Position numbers and translations under genes: made by a program. This document shows, piece by piece, positions 17,563-27,348 of a stretch of DNA of 64,000 nt. Positions within the stretch are counted from its first letter, which is position 1; each line of letters begins with the position of its first letter. Source of the stretch: Bacillota bacterium (GTDB lineage Bacteria; Bacillota; UBA4882; UBA8346). The notes beneath the pieces were generated by a model. That model was not told the origin of the DNA. It was given only the letters and a program-made list of their open reading frames with translations, and did no database searches. Location: the NCBI GenBank assembly GCA_023426245.1, contig JAFABB010000019.1, positions 1 to 64,000 of the forward strand. The letters are read 5' to 3'.

Positions 17563-19767
17563 TTAACTTTCTTTCAGCGGTACTTCCAGTCCCAATGCTG
17601 CCTGTTTAATTTGCTTGTCTTCATCTTTCAAATAACAACCAATGGCTGGAATATTTTTCGTCCGGTAATAATCGGGCTCCAAAAAGCTTACTTCGGAGAG
17701 GGGTTTCAGAGCAATCATCCGGCTGCCTTTTTTGGAAGCGAGTACCTGCACTCCTTGGGCATCCCGGGTAGTTTTGGCGTTGATGGCCACGCTGTTAAAG
17801 AGTAATACTTTATTAATGCTGCTGTAAGCGACTAAATCCAAATCTTGCTCTAAAAACATCATTTTAATGAGGGGTGAGAGCTCCGAATAAGCATTAGCGA
17901 GCCTCCGACGATTGGTTTTGGTGACATATCCTGTCAATTCGACCTTGGCAATCTTGCCGTTTTCGAAGGCAAAAAGCATATTACCGTGGTAATCGTCTGT
18001 GGCCACCAGGTAAATAATTTTTTCTTCGGCATCCAGTTCCAGCAAGTTGGTAAGATATTCACCAAGGCTACTGGCTTTACTGTCGTTGATGTCATAGATC
18101 TTAAGCTTATAAACCGATTGTTTATTGGAGAAGAGGAGTAAATCGGCCTTATTATGGGTTTCTATTTCTTGAATGATCCGATCATCCTCTTTTAATTTTT
18201 GTTCAGGATTGGCCCGTAGGGACGTTAAGGCGACTTTTTTCAGATAATTTTGTTCCGTTAAGAAAATCTTAAGATTGTAGTCCTCAATCAAATGCTCTAC
18301 CGTAACCTGGGTAATATGTTCCTCCCCGATAATTTCAGTGCGGCGGGGTCTGCCGAATTTTTTTGCAACTTCCGCTAATTCACGACAAATTAAATTTTTG
18401 ATCTTATCCTCATGGCTTCTCAATTCCTCTAGAGATGCGATTTCCTTTTGAAGTCCGGCGATTTCAGCCACCCGGTTTAAAATATATTCCTTATTCAGGT
18501 TGCGAAGTCTAATTTCCGCTATGAATTCAGCCTGAGTTTGATCAATGGAAAAGCCTTGCATGAGATTGGGAACTACGGCGCTTTCCAGTTCAGTCTGGCG
18601 GATGATCCGGATCGCTTTGTCGATATCGAGCAATATTTGATTTAAGCCTTCCAGTAAATGGAGCTTTTCGGACTTTTTCTGAATGTCAAAAGCAGTCTGC
18701 CGCTTGATGCACTGGATCCGGAATTCGGTCCATTCGTTCAATATCCTACGTACACCCAGAACCTTGGGTCTGCCATGAATAAGAATATTAAAATTACAAT
18801 TAAACGATTCTTGAAGAGGGGTTAACTTAAACAGTTTATTCATTAAAGCTTCATGATCGACGTTTTTCCGAAGATCAAAGGTTACTTTGAGCCCGTTTAA
18901 ATCGGTTTCATCCCGGACATCACTAACTTCTTTGATCTTGCCGCTCTTCACCAGTTCGATGACTGCATCGATTATGGCTTCCGAGGTTGTATTGAAGGGA
19001 ATTTCATAGATTTCCAGACAATTATTTTCCGCATCATAACGGTACTTAGCCCTGAGTTTGAAACTGCCGCGGCCATTTTCGTAAATCTCCCGGATATCCT
19101 GTTCGTTAAAGATTAATTGTCCGCCGGAGGCCAGATCCGGAGCCTTTAGATATTTAGTTAAATCCACATTGGGATTTTTAAGGTATTGGGCAGTAGCTTC
19201 ACAAACTTCCTGGAGATTAAAACTGCAAATATTACTGGCCATACCGACAGCGATACCCTGATTGGAATTGACCAGAATATTGGGGAAAGTCGTCGGCAGC
19301 AGAGTGGGTTCTTTGAGAGTGCCGTCATAATTATCAATAAAGTCGACCGTATCTTTATCCAAATCCTTAAAGATTTCTTCGCAAAGTTTGTCCAGCTTGG
19401 CTTCGGTATAGCGGGGTGCGGCAAAATGCATATCCCGGGAATATTGTTTGCCGAAATTACCTTTGGAATCGATGAAGGGGTGAAGCAATGCATCATAGCC
19501 CCGGGTCAAACGAACCATGGTTTCATAGATGGCCATATCACCATGGGGATTGAGTTTCATGGTCTGCCCGACAATATTGGCAGATTTGGTCCGCCCTCCG
19601 GTAAGCAAGCCCATCTTGTACATGGTATAAAGCATTTTGCGGTGGGAGGGCTTAAAACCGTCAATTTCGGGAATGGCTCGGGAAACGATGACGCTCATGG
19701 CATAAGGCATATAGTTTTGTTCCAGTGTATCGATAATCCTTTGTTCGATTAAATTAGATTGAGGCAT
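17563..19767 (-). CDS. type IIA topoisomerase subunit A (ParC/GyrA-like paralogue)
   Basis: 734 residues. The N-terminal winged-helix/tower domain reads SRAIPEIDGFKPSHRKMLYTMYKMGL, and the DNA-cleaving tyrosine is Tyr120 in AAPRYTEAKL. The C-terminal part has beta-pinwheel-like repeats, but I see no GyrA box (QRRGGKG), which favours a decatenase/relaxase rather than a supercoiling gyrase. The chain diverges from housekeeping GyrA and ParC. AAGGAG precedes the ATG. It follows the B-type subunit by 18 bases and must be co-transcribed with it from the LexA-box promoter. Confidence 0.88.
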   Translation of the reverse strand: MPQSNLIEQRIIDTLEQNYMPYAMSVIVSRAIPEIDGFKPSHRKMLYTMYKMGLLTGGRTKSANIVGQTMKLNPHGDMAIYETMVRLTRGYDALLHPFIDSKGNFGKQYSRDMHFAAPRYTEAKLDKLCEEIFKDLDKDTVDFIDNYDGTLKEPTLLPTTFPNILVNSNQGIAVGMASNICSFNLQEVCEATAQYLKNPNVDLTKYLKAPDLASGGQLIFNEQDIREIYENGRGSFKLRAKYRYDAENNCLEIYEIPFNTTSEAIIDAVIELVKSGKIKEVSDVRDETDLNGLKVTFDLRKNVDHEALMNKLFKLTPLQESFNCNFNILIHGRPKVLGVRRILNEWTEFRIQCIKRQTAFDIQKKSEKLHLLEGLNQILLDIDKAIRIIRQTELESAVVPNLMQGFSIDQTQAEFIAEIRLRNLNKEYILNRVAEIAGLQKEIASLEELRSHEDKIKNLICRELAEVAKKFGRPRRTEIIGEEHITQVTVEHLIEDYNLKIFLTEQNYLKKVALTSLRANPEQKLKEDDRIIQEIETHNKADLLLFSNKQSVYKLKIYDINDSKASSLGEYLTNLLELDAEEKIIYLVATDDYHGNMLFAFENGKIAKVELTGYVTKTNRRRLANAYSELSPLIKMMFLEQDLDLVAYSSINKVLLFNSVAINAKTTRDAQGVQVLASKKGSRMIALKPLSEVSFLEPDYYRTKNIPAIGCYLKDEDKQIKQAALGLEVPLKES

Positions 19768-19785
19768 GACTTTACTCCTTATTTA

Positions 19786-21765
19786 TCAGCTGACATCCAG
19801 CATGTCCAAATATTTATCGCCGTTTTCCTCGATAAAATCCTTACGTCCTTGCAGGTTATCGCCGAGCAATAAATCGAAAACCTGCTCGGTCCGCTCCAAA
19901 TCATCGGGCATCACTTGAATCAGCCGGCGGGTGGCGGGATTCATCGTGGTTTGCCACATCATTTCCGGTTCATTTTCACCAAGCCCTTTGGAACGCTGGA
20001 TGTTGTGTTTGCCGTTAATCTTGGAAAGGATAGCTTGCTTTTCTTTTTCATTATAGGCAAAATACGATTTATCTCTGACGGTAATTTCGAACAACGGCGA
20101 CTCGGCAATATAGACTTTGCCGGTGGAAATCAGCGTGGGCGTCAACCGGTACAGCATTGCCAAAATCAGGGTGCGAATCTGAAAACCGTCCACATCGGCA
20201 TCAGTACAGATGATGATTTTGTTCCAACGTAAATTATTTAAATCAAAGGTATTAAGATCCTTATTGTGTTTGGACTTGATTTCCACACCGCAACCGAGCA
20301 CCTTCAATAAATCAACAATGATTTCATTTTTGAAAATACTGTCATACTCTGCCTTGAGGCAGTTTAAAATCTTGCCCCGCACCGGCATGACGGCTTGAAA
20401 ATCTGCATCGCGCCCCATTTTACATGATCCCAGGGCCGAATCGCCTTCCACGATATAAATTTCACGTTTGTTGATATCCTTAGTCCGGCAATCGACGAAT
20501 TTTTTGACCCGATTGGCAATATCGACACTGCCAGTGAGTTTCTTTTTAATATTAATCCGGGTTTTTTCAGCCGTTTCCCGGCTTCGTTTATTGATGAGCA
20601 CCTGGTCCAGGATTTTTTCACTATCGATTTTATTCTCAATAAAATAGATTTCCAGTTGTTCTTTAAGAAATTCAGTCAGCGCTTCCTGGATAAATTTATT
20701 GGTAATTGATTTTTTAGTCTGGTTTTCATAACTGGTTTCGGTGGAAAATGAATTGCTGACTAGAATTAAACTGTCTTGGATATCGGCAAAAGTAATTTTC
20801 GCTTCATCTTTACTATACTTGCCCCTGGCTTTTAAACATTTATCGATTTCATACACGAATGAGGCTTTGACTGCTTTATCAGGAGCTCCGCCGTATTCCA
20901 GAAAACTGGAATTATGGTAATACTCAAGCAGGTTGATTTCATTATTAAAACAAAATCCGACTTGCAACTTAACCCTGTATTCGGGCTTGTCCTCGCGATC
21001 ACGGCCCCGGGTTTGAGTTTCATAAGATTGAATCTCGGTAAAGCCTTTATCTTGGTTAATTTCTTTGATATAATCGATAATTCCGTTGTTGTAACTGTAT
21101 TCCTGGATCTCGCTCAGCGTTTCATCATGAAACTTAAACAAGAGACCGGCATTGACGACAGCCTGCTTTTTGAGAGTTGTTTGATAGTATTCCTGGGGAA
21201 TTTTGATGTCGGTAAAAACCTTTAAATCGGGCTTCCAATGAATGATGGTCCCGGTGTGTTCGTATTTGGTTTTTTCTTTTTGTAACCCTCCGATATTTTC
21301 CCCTTTTTCAAAATGAAGGCTAAATTTGTAGCCATCACGGTATACCGTTACCTCCATAAATTCCGAACTGTATTGAGTGGCGCAACTTCCGAGGCCATTA
21401 AGGCCTAAGCTAAACTCGTAGTTTTCAGCGCTATTGTTTTTGTATTTGCCGCCGGCGTAAAGCTCACAAAAAACTAATTCCCAGTTGTAACGGTTTTCCC
21501 TCGGATTAAAGTCCAGTGGAATACCGCGGCCCCGGTCGATGACTGTGATCGAATCATCACCATGACGGATGACTTCAATGGTGTCCCCATATCCTTCACG
21601 AGCTTCATCGATAGAGTTGGAAAGAATTTCAAAAAATGAGTGTTCACAACCTTCAATACCATCCGAACCAAAGATAACTCCCGGCCTAAGGCGGACCCTA
21701 TCGGCTCCTTTCAGGGATGAAATACTGCTGTTATCGTAGATGGTATTATTTTTAGGTGTCGGCAT
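19786..21765 (-). CDS. type IIA topoisomerase subunit B (ParE/GyrB-like paralogue)
   Basis: 659 residues. The GHKL ATPase domain shows EILSNSIDEA (N box), VIDRGRGIPL and GLNGLGSCATQ. The last departs from the usual HGVGASVVN form. The TOPRIM domain has EGDSALGS and DADVDGFQIR, and PVRGKILN lies between. ATG 21765 is preferred because AAAGGAGT lies in front; an in-frame start at 21813 has no ribosome site. Together with the downstream A-type subunit it makes a second, divergent topoisomerase. Its promoter holds a LexA box, so induction by DNA damage is expected. Confidence 0.9.
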   Translation of the reverse strand: MPTPKNNTIYDNSSISSLKGADRVRLRPGVIFGSDGIEGCEHSFFEILSNSIDEAREGYGDTIEVIRHGDDSITVIDRGRGIPLDFNPRENRYNWELVFCELYAGGKYKNNSAENYEFSLGLNGLGSCATQYSSEFMEVTVYRDGYKFSLHFEKGENIGGLQKEKTKYEHTGTIIHWKPDLKVFTDIKIPQEYYQTTLKKQAVVNAGLLFKFHDETLSEIQEYSYNNGIIDYIKEINQDKGFTEIQSYETQTRGRDREDKPEYRVKLQVGFCFNNEINLLEYYHNSSFLEYGGAPDKAVKASFVYEIDKCLKARGKYSKDEAKITFADIQDSLILVSNSFSTETSYENQTKKSITNKFIQEALTEFLKEQLEIYFIENKIDSEKILDQVLINKRSRETAEKTRINIKKKLTGSVDIANRVKKFVDCRTKDINKREIYIVEGDSALGSCKMGRDADFQAVMPVRGKILNCLKAEYDSIFKNEIIVDLLKVLGCGVEIKSKHNKDLNTFDLNNLRWNKIIICTDADVDGFQIRTLILAMLYRLTPTLISTGKVYIAESPLFEITVRDKSYFAYNEKEKQAILSKINGKHNIQRSKGLGENEPEMMWQTTMNPATRRLIQVMPDDLERTEQVFDLLLGDNLQGRKDFIEENGDKYLDMLDVS

Positions 21766-21875
21766 CTGGGAAACTCCTTTAGTTGAACTTGAAATAGAAC
21801 TACAATTCAGCAATCGTTTCTACGATGGTTGGAAGCCAGAAATTTAAAGCCAATAATCCATAATATGCTTTCTTT

Positions 21876-21904
21876 ATCCTATACCGAACCTGCGTTCGTG
21901 TCAA
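21876..21904 (-). promoter_or_regulatory. promoter of the topoisomerase pair with LexA (SOS) box in the spacer
   Basis: On the reverse strand TTGACA (21899-21904), a 17-base spacer and TAGGAT (21876-21881). The spacer contains CGAAC-N4-GTTCG at 21885-21898, a perfect match to the Gram-positive LexA/DinR box. The start codon is about 110 bases downstream. Confidence 0.8.
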
Positions 21905-22386
21905 GAATCTTCCATAGATAAGATACCATATTCCGGATGGAATGGCGAGGGGAAAAATCGGTTTTGCGATTAACTTTAATCTTGGATAGAGGGATTCATT
22001 ATTATGCAATGGCGCTAAGGTATGAATGATTACTGAATTATTTTTTAAGGTTGTCAAACCAGGGGTGAAATAAAATTCTCCAAATTAAAGGAATTACCTA
22101 ATTGTAAACTGGTTTTGAAGTATAAGGAACCGTTTTCTAAATTTCGGATTTCAATATATCATATTTTCATTCCTAAATAGGTTTGTATTTCGGGTGACCC
22201 GTTTGATCATGCCAGTTCCATTATTATATATCAGGTTATTGCCTTTACCCGTCCCGGCGTTGACTAAAAAAGCAGCGCATTTTATTTAGGGCTCGAAATG
22301 CAGGATTTTCTTTACAATCAAGTAAAAAACTTAAAATTATTAACGATTTTTCAAAGAAAATTAAAACTATAATGATACGTAATATA

Positions 22387-22414
22387 TTGTACTCTAAATG
22401 AGAAACAATATAAT
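22387..22414 (+). promoter_or_regulatory. promoter of the GH2 gene
   Basis: TTGTAC (22387-22392), a 16-base spacer and a perfect TATAAT (22409-22414). An inverted repeat GAGTGAT/ATCACTC at 22450-22469 follows in the leader and may be an operator or an RNA hairpin. Confidence 0.6.
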
Positions 22415-22502
22415 AATACATATAAGGAAAAAAATGGATAAACCTTATTGAGTGATAACATAATCACTCTAAGAGATCAAAAAAGTGAGAGGAGTGTTGT
22501 TT

Positions 22503-25500
22503 ATGGTAGGGAAAAAAATCGTAAGAATGATCATCTTAACGGGTACAGTCATGATGTTGGTTATCCCCGGTATTTACGCGTGGTCATCCAAGCAGGCTCC
22601 AATCATGACCCAATGGGCCAGTCAGGTCGATCCAAACAATCCTTTGCCGGAGTATCCCCGGCCGCAAATGGTCCGTAACAACTGGCTCAACTTAAACGGA
22701 GTATGGCAATTTCGATCCGGAGCCGTCGGAGATGGAGTTCCGGTTGGGCAAACATTATCCGGTGAAATTTTGGTACCTTTTCCGGTAGAGTCAGCCCTTT
22801 CGGGTGTGATGCAGCACTACGATCGGCTCTGGTACCGCCGGACCTTTACCGTGCCCTCCGGATGGAGCGGGCAAAGGATCATCTTAAACTTCGGCGCGGT
22901 TGATTATGAGTCGGAAGTGTACATCAACGGGAAAAGCCTGGGCATTCATAAAGGGGGCTATGATCCGTTTCGTTATGACATTACCTCTTATTTAAGCGGA
23001 ATGGGCATCCAGGAATTAATCGTCCGGGTCTATGATCCTACCGAAGCCGGAGGCCAGCCGCGGGGCAAACAAACAACGGCCCCGGGTGGAATTCTCTATA
23101 CCCCGACAACCGGAATTTGGCAGACTGTTTGGCTCGAGCCGGTTCCCCAAACCGGAATCAATGATATCAAGATCGTTCCGAACATTGACAACTCCACCTT
23201 GAAATTAACCGTGAACACAGCGGGTTCCACCACTGGCGTTTCTGTTGCGGTACAAGTCATAGATTCAGGCATTGTAGTGCAAACCGCTACCGGAAGTCCG
23301 AATACCGAGATGACGATTGAGGTTCCAAATGCTAAGCTTTGGTCGCCCGACAATCCATTTCTTTATGATTTAGGGATTTCCCTTGTCCAAAACGGGACCG
23401 CTTTGGATTCAGTTACCAGCTATTTTGGGATGCGCAAAATTTCCCTCGGATTGGTGGACGGTTATCAGAAAATGTTGCTGAACAATCAATTTGTCTTTCA
23501 GATAGGACCTTTAGATCAGGGATTTTGGCCTGACGGGATTTATACGGCTCCGACCGATGATGCCCTGAAATATGATTTACAACAGACCAAAGCGTTAGGC
23601 TTCAATATGGTTCGAAAGCATATTAAAGTAGAGCCTTATCGCTGGTATTATTGGGCTGATAAATTAGGACTACTGGTGTGGCAGGATATGCCTTCCGGTA
23701 ATTCATACGGGGGAGTGACTGTAGATCCGGCGGCATTTGAAGCAGAATTGGTTAAAATGGTCCAGACTCATTGGAACAGTCCATGTATTATAATGTGGGA
23801 TATCTTTAATGAAGGCCAAGGACAACAAAATACTTCGAACCTGGTTCAGGAAGTGCAGAACCTGGATCCATCCCGGTTGGTTAATCCCAATAGCGGCGGG
23901 AGCGATGAAGGTTTGGGCCAAGTACAAGATTACCATAATTACCCTTCACCGGTTTGCCCCACCAGCACTACCAGAGCAGTGGCCTGTGGTGAGTATGGTG
24001 GAATCGGTTATCAAATTAATGGGCATATCTGGAGCACCAATGGCAACCCTTATTCCAATGTAACAAATGCTACGGATTATCTCAACAGATATTATGACTA
24101 TATTAATTCCCTGACCGGTTATAAAACTCTTCATGGCTTAAGTGCCGCGGTTTATACCCAGATTACCGATGTTGAAACCGAACTGAACGGGCTCATGACT
24201 TATGACCGCGCTGTTGTCAAGGGAGATTTCAATCAAATCAATGCCGCAAACTTACAAGTTAGAAATAAACTGTTGTATGTTTCCGATGTGCTGCCGATTT
24301 CCCAAGGTCAAGCTCAATCCTGGAAGTATACCACCAGTTCCCCGACTTCCGATTGGTACACCACCGGCTTCAGCGATTCCGGTTGGAGCACGGGAAACGG
24401 TGGATTTGGCACTTCCGGTACTCCGGGTGCGGTAATTGGAACCACCTGGAATACTTCCGATATCTGGCTTCGGAAACAATTCACACTGGGCTCCCTCAAT
24501 TCAACTGATATCAGCAATTTGGTATTCAAGGTTTATCATGATGAGGCATGTGAAATCTACATCAACGGAGTTCAGGCAGCTTCTGCTACCGGTTATACCA
24601 CCAGTTATACTTTATTACAAATTACCCAGGCAGGCAGGAATGCATTGATAACCAATGGGGCAAATCTCATTGCCATCCATTGTTCTCAAACCACTGGCGG
24701 TCAGGGAATTGATGCGGGAATCTCTAAAATGGTATTGCAGGACTATGTCGCCCCCTGGGGGAGCTTTAGCGACAATTTTACGAGTGATAATGCGGCTGAC
24801 TGGACTGTCTATGGTGGGAACTGGGCAGTGACGAACGGTCAATATATTGTAGGAGCTTACAACGGGGCGAAGGCGATTGTTAATAATACCAGCTTTGCTA
24901 ATTTTACATATGAGGCGGACCTTTCAATCAGCGGCGGTGATGCCGGACTCATTTTTAGAGTTTCCAATCCTTCCACTGGAACCGACGCTTACAGCGGCTA
25001 TTATGTAGGACTTAACTCTGCCGGCTATGTGGTGCTCGGAAAAGCAAGCAATAATTGGACCCGGTTAGCGACTTCAAATATGACGCTATCGGCCAATACC
25101 ATCTATCATATGAAGGTTACTGCCAACGGTTCCAACATTCAAGTCTTCGTCGATGATATGTCCAATCCTAAAATTAACGCCACGGATTCTTCGTTTTCCT
25201 CTGGCGCAATCGGTGTCCGAACCTTCGGCTCGGCGGCGATATTTGACAATATTAGTGTAATTCTTACTGCTGCCAGTAAATGCACGGGTGGAACCATCGG
25301 TGTCAGTAGTTCGGCCAGCCCGTCCGGTGAAGATGCGACGAAAACTTTTGACGGTTCGGCCTCCACCAAATGGCTTATCAGAGAACCAACCGGATGGATT
25401 CAATATCATTTTGGAGGAATCGCCTGGGCGGTTAATCAGTATACCATCACTTCAGCCAATGATTATCCGGCCCGCGATCCCAAGGATTGGACCTTCCAGG

Positions 25501-25946
25501 GTTCCAACGACGGAACGAACTGGATCACCTTGGATACTAGAAGCAACGAAAGTTTTTCCAGCCGCTATTTGAAAAAGACGTATACTTTTACCAATGACAC
25601 GGCCTATAAGGTTTACCGGTTTTTTGTGACCGCCAATAGCGGCGATCCCTACTTGCAAACGGCGGAAATTGAAATGTTTGCCGGAACCGGCGTGGTTTTT
25701 TACAAGGACGATAATTTTAATGGACCTGCCAGTCAAGTATTGGGCAAAGGAACGTATACTATGATGCAGCTAAACGCGATGGGAGTTCTCAATGACTGGA
25801 TGTCTTCCTTGAAAGTACCCAGCGGCTGGAGGGTCACTGTTTATCAAGATTGGAATTTCACCGGCACTTCGTGGATTTTTACTGGAGATACCGGTAATGT
25901 GGGGTCAGCTTGTAATGATCAGATGTCTTCATGCGTGATTCAGTGA
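22503..25946 (+). CDS. secreted multimodular GH2 glycoside hydrolase with beta-gamma-crystallin tail
   Basis: 1147 residues with an N-terminal signal peptide (hydrophobic MIILTGTVMMLVIPGIYA). The GH2 jelly-roll, Ig-like and TIM-barrel domains cover about 35-600. WDIFNEG holds the acid/base Glu437 and CGEYGG the nucleophile Glu497. Downstream modules in order are a galactose-binding-like domain (~610-750), a LamG/CBM66-like jelly roll (~755-920), a discoidin/CBM32-like domain (~925-1060) and a beta-gamma-crystallin domain (~1065-1147). The specificity (galactosidase, glucuronidase or mannosidase type) is not decided by the motifs. ATG 22503 is used because GAGAGGAGTG lies 8 bases before it. 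The crystallin module is shared with three enzymes encoded about 10-15 kb further on. Confidence 0.88.
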   Translation: MVGKKIVRMIILTGTVMMLVIPGIYAWSSKQAPIMTQWASQVDPNNPLPEYPRPQMVRNNWLNLNGVWQFRSGAVGDGVPVGQTLSGEILVPFPVESALSGVMQHYDRLWYRRTFTVPSGWSGQRIILNFGAVDYESEVYINGKSLGIHKGGYDPFRYDITSYLSGMGIQELIVRVYDPTEAGGQPRGKQTTAPGGILYTPTTGIWQTVWLEPVPQTGINDIKIVPNIDNSTLKLTVNTAGSTTGVSVAVQVIDSGIVVQTATGSPNTEMTIEVPNAKLWSPDNPFLYDLGISLVQNGTALDSVTSYFGMRKISLGLVDGYQKMLLNNQFVFQIGPLDQGFWPDGIYTAPTDDALKYDLQQTKALGFNMVRKHIKVEPYRWYYWADKLGLLVWQDMPSGNSYGGVTVDPAAFEAELVKMVQTHWNSPCIIMWDIFNEGQGQQNTSNLVQEVQNLDPSRLVNPNSGGSDEGLGQVQDYHNYPSPVCPTSTTRAVACGEYGGIGYQINGHIWSTNGNPYSNVTNATDYLNRYYDYINSLTGYKTLHGLSAAVYTQITDVETELNGLMTYDRAVVKGDFNQINAANLQVRNKLLYVSDVLPISQGQAQSWKYTTSSPTSDWYTTGFSDSGWSTGNGGFGTSGTPGAVIGTTWNTSDIWLRKQFTLGSLNSTDISNLVFKVYHDEACEIYINGVQAASATGYTTSYTLLQITQAGRNALITNGANLIAIHCSQTTGGQGIDAGISKMVLQDYVAPWGSFSDNFTSDNAADWTVYGGNWAVTNGQYIVGAYNGAKAIVNNTSFANFTYEADLSISGGDAGLIFRVSNPSTGTDAYSGYYVGLNSAGYVVLGKASNNWTRLATSNMTLSANTIYHMKVTANGSNIQVFVDDMSNPKINATDSSFSSGAIGVRTFGSAAIFDNISVILTAASKCTGGTIGVSSSASPSGEDATKTFDGSASTKWLIREPTGWIQYHFGGIAWAVNQYTITSANDYPARDPKDWTFQGSNDGTNWITLDTRSNESFSSRYLKKTYTFTNDTAYKVYRFFVTANSGDPYLQTAEIEMFAGTGVVFYKDDNFNGPASQVLGKGTYTMMQLNAMGVLNDWMSSLKVPSGWRVTVYQDWNFTGTSWIFTGDTGNVGSACNDQMSSCVIQ

Positions 25947-26283
25947 TTTAAATCGAGGCATAGGGAGGCAACCCTTAAAAAATGGCGGTTGCCTCTATTG
26001 CAATCGCAGATCAAACTATGGACAACTTATAATCTGATGGCCTTGATCACAGCGAAGTGATTTTTTATAGGGAATGAGGGAGTTTTCATTAAGATACCTA
26101 TTGACGGTTCTAAAACGTTATACTAATTATCTTTTTTGCCTTATCTTTTTGAATCCTTAAAAAAATTTTAAACCAAATTGACGTTATGATAGGGGAATGA
26201 TATATTATCATAGGAAAATAAGTTTTTCATTCCTTTGCATTTTTTATTAGCGAGGAATTTACTAAGACTATAGAAGGAATTCG
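25947..26283. other. 337-base gap with a hairpin after the GH2 gene
   Basis: A 9-bp hairpin GAGGCAACC/GGTTGCCTC at 25965-25995, 19 bases after the GH2 stop codon, probably ends that transcript although no T-tract follows. The rest is AT-rich and shows nothing else I can name. Confidence 0.5.
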
Positions 26284-26913
26284 TTGACAAAGATGCTGTT
26301 CATTAATTTTTTTGAATATGCGGGAACCGCTGCCTTCGCCATTTCCGGGGCTCTTTTGGGATGTAAAAAACAGCTTGATTATTTTGGGATTATTGTTTTG
26401 GCGATCGTGACTGCAATTGGCGGGGGTCTTATCCGCGATGTGTTTATTGGCGATTATCCTCCAAATGCTTTGCGCCACCCAATCTATATTAACATCAGCA
26501 TCATTGCCGCTATTGTGACCATATTGTTTCACCGAAAGTTTACTTATTTAGGCAATATCATATTATTATTTGATGCGCTCGGATTGGGCGCTTTTACGGC
26601 TCTTGGATCCAATATGGCGTTGCAACACAAAATGATGCAACCGCTGATTGTGGCAACCTTTGGTTTATTGACGGGAGTGGGCGGAGGGATCATCCGCGAT
26701 ATTTGCGCCAATGAAATTCCTTTGGTGTTTCAAAAAGAAATCTATGCCCTGGCTTCTATTAGTGGAGCTTTTGTTTTTTATTATTCTCATCACTTGATAC
26801 CGGGAATTCATCCTCTTTATATATGCTTTGCAGTTACATTTATCATCCGACTGGTGGCGATTATTTATAGCCTTCATCTTCCGGTGATAACCAATAAGAT
26901 GGAAGAAAGTTGA
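26284..26913 (+). CDS. TRIC-type cation channel family protein (UPF0126, YadS/YvgT-like)
   Basis: 209 residues, about seven membrane helices. Two internal repeats each carry the signature glycine motif: GGGLIRDVFIGD and GGGIIRDICANEIPLV, as in prokaryotic trimeric intracellular cation channels. AGAAGGA lies 5 bases before TTG 26284; ATG 26293 is possible. It appears monocistronic and unrelated to its neighbours. Confidence 0.88.
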   Translation: MTKMLFINFFEYAGTAAFAISGALLGCKKQLDYFGIIVLAIVTAIGGGLIRDVFIGDYPPNALRHPIYINISIIAAIVTILFHRKFTYLGNIILLFDALGLGAFTALGSNMALQHKMMQPLIVATFGLLTGVGGGIIRDICANEIPLVFQKEIYALASISGAFVFYYSHHLIPGIHPLYICFAVTFIIRLVAIIYSLHLPVITNKMEES

Positions 26914-27090
26914 TTGCAAAGCCGTAAATGAACAATCAAGATGGTCTTTAAAGTAATTTAAACCAACAAGATATTCAAAATTGGCATGGATGGATGATCA
27001 AACACTTATTGCAGCTCGATGATATGCGCATTTTTATACCGTAATCATCCTTGTTTTTAATCTTTTTTGAGTTATATTTTTCAAAATGTT

Positions 27091-27122
27091 AAAACCCGCT
27101 CCATTTAGGCAGCGGGTTTTTT
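27091..27122 (+). terminator. rho-independent terminator
   Basis: AACCCGCT and AGCGGGTT form a perfect 8-bp stem around a 10-base loop, followed by TTTTTT. It isolates the TRIC gene from the transporter operon. Confidence 0.85.
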
Positions 27123-27199
27123 GGGATATGACGGTTTCAGAGTGAAGGGCTGAAAACGATTAAAATGGATTCCTTTTTGGTAAATTGGGTATTGCCACA

Positions 27200-27226
27200 G
27201 CTAATATATTAGTTTAATATATTAGC
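27200..27226. promoter_or_regulatory. 27-bp perfect palindrome, probable operator of the transporter operon
   Basis: Positions 27200-27211 and 27215-27226 are perfect 12-base inverted copies around a 3-base centre, and each arm contains the self-palindromic TAATATATTA. It lies about 120 bases before the transporter start. The GntR-family gene at the end of the cluster is the natural candidate to bind it. Confidence 0.6.
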
Positions 27227-27348
27227 GTGAAGTAGTTAGAAATTTTGCAACAAAAAACGATAAGAAAGGGGGCGATTGCAGAAATAGCGACAGAAACATC
27301 TACTTTGGGGACATGACTTCATTAAGACTTAAAGGGAGGAAGAAAATC

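Larger units (their letters stand above)
21766..22502. other. 737-base divergent control region between the topoisomerase operon and the GH2 gene
   Basis: It contains the reverse-strand LexA-box promoter (21876-21904) and the forward promoter at 22387-22414 with a leader hairpin. An 85-codon reverse open frame (21800-22057) overlaps the LexA promoter, has no ribosome site and no recognisable family; I treat it as non-coding. Confidence 0.5.
26914..27348. other. 435-base gap with terminator and operator-like palindrome
   Basis: It contains the terminator at 27091-27122 and the AT-rich palindrome at 27200-27226, both listed separately. No coding sequence is seen. Confidence 0.55.

Noticed and set aside
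21800..22057. 85-codon reverse open frame upstream of the topoisomerase B gene
   Set aside because: It overlaps the LexA-box promoter, has no ribosome site and resembles no family.
22185..22265. Reverse-strand segment resembling the 3' half of a c-di-GMP-I aptamer (ACGGGTAAAGGC, then CATGATC and CGGGTCACC)
   Set aside because: The 5' half (GGCAAA and GACGCAAAGC blocks) is missing, and it lies about 420 bases upstream of the topoisomerase gene. I treat it as a chance or decayed resemblance.
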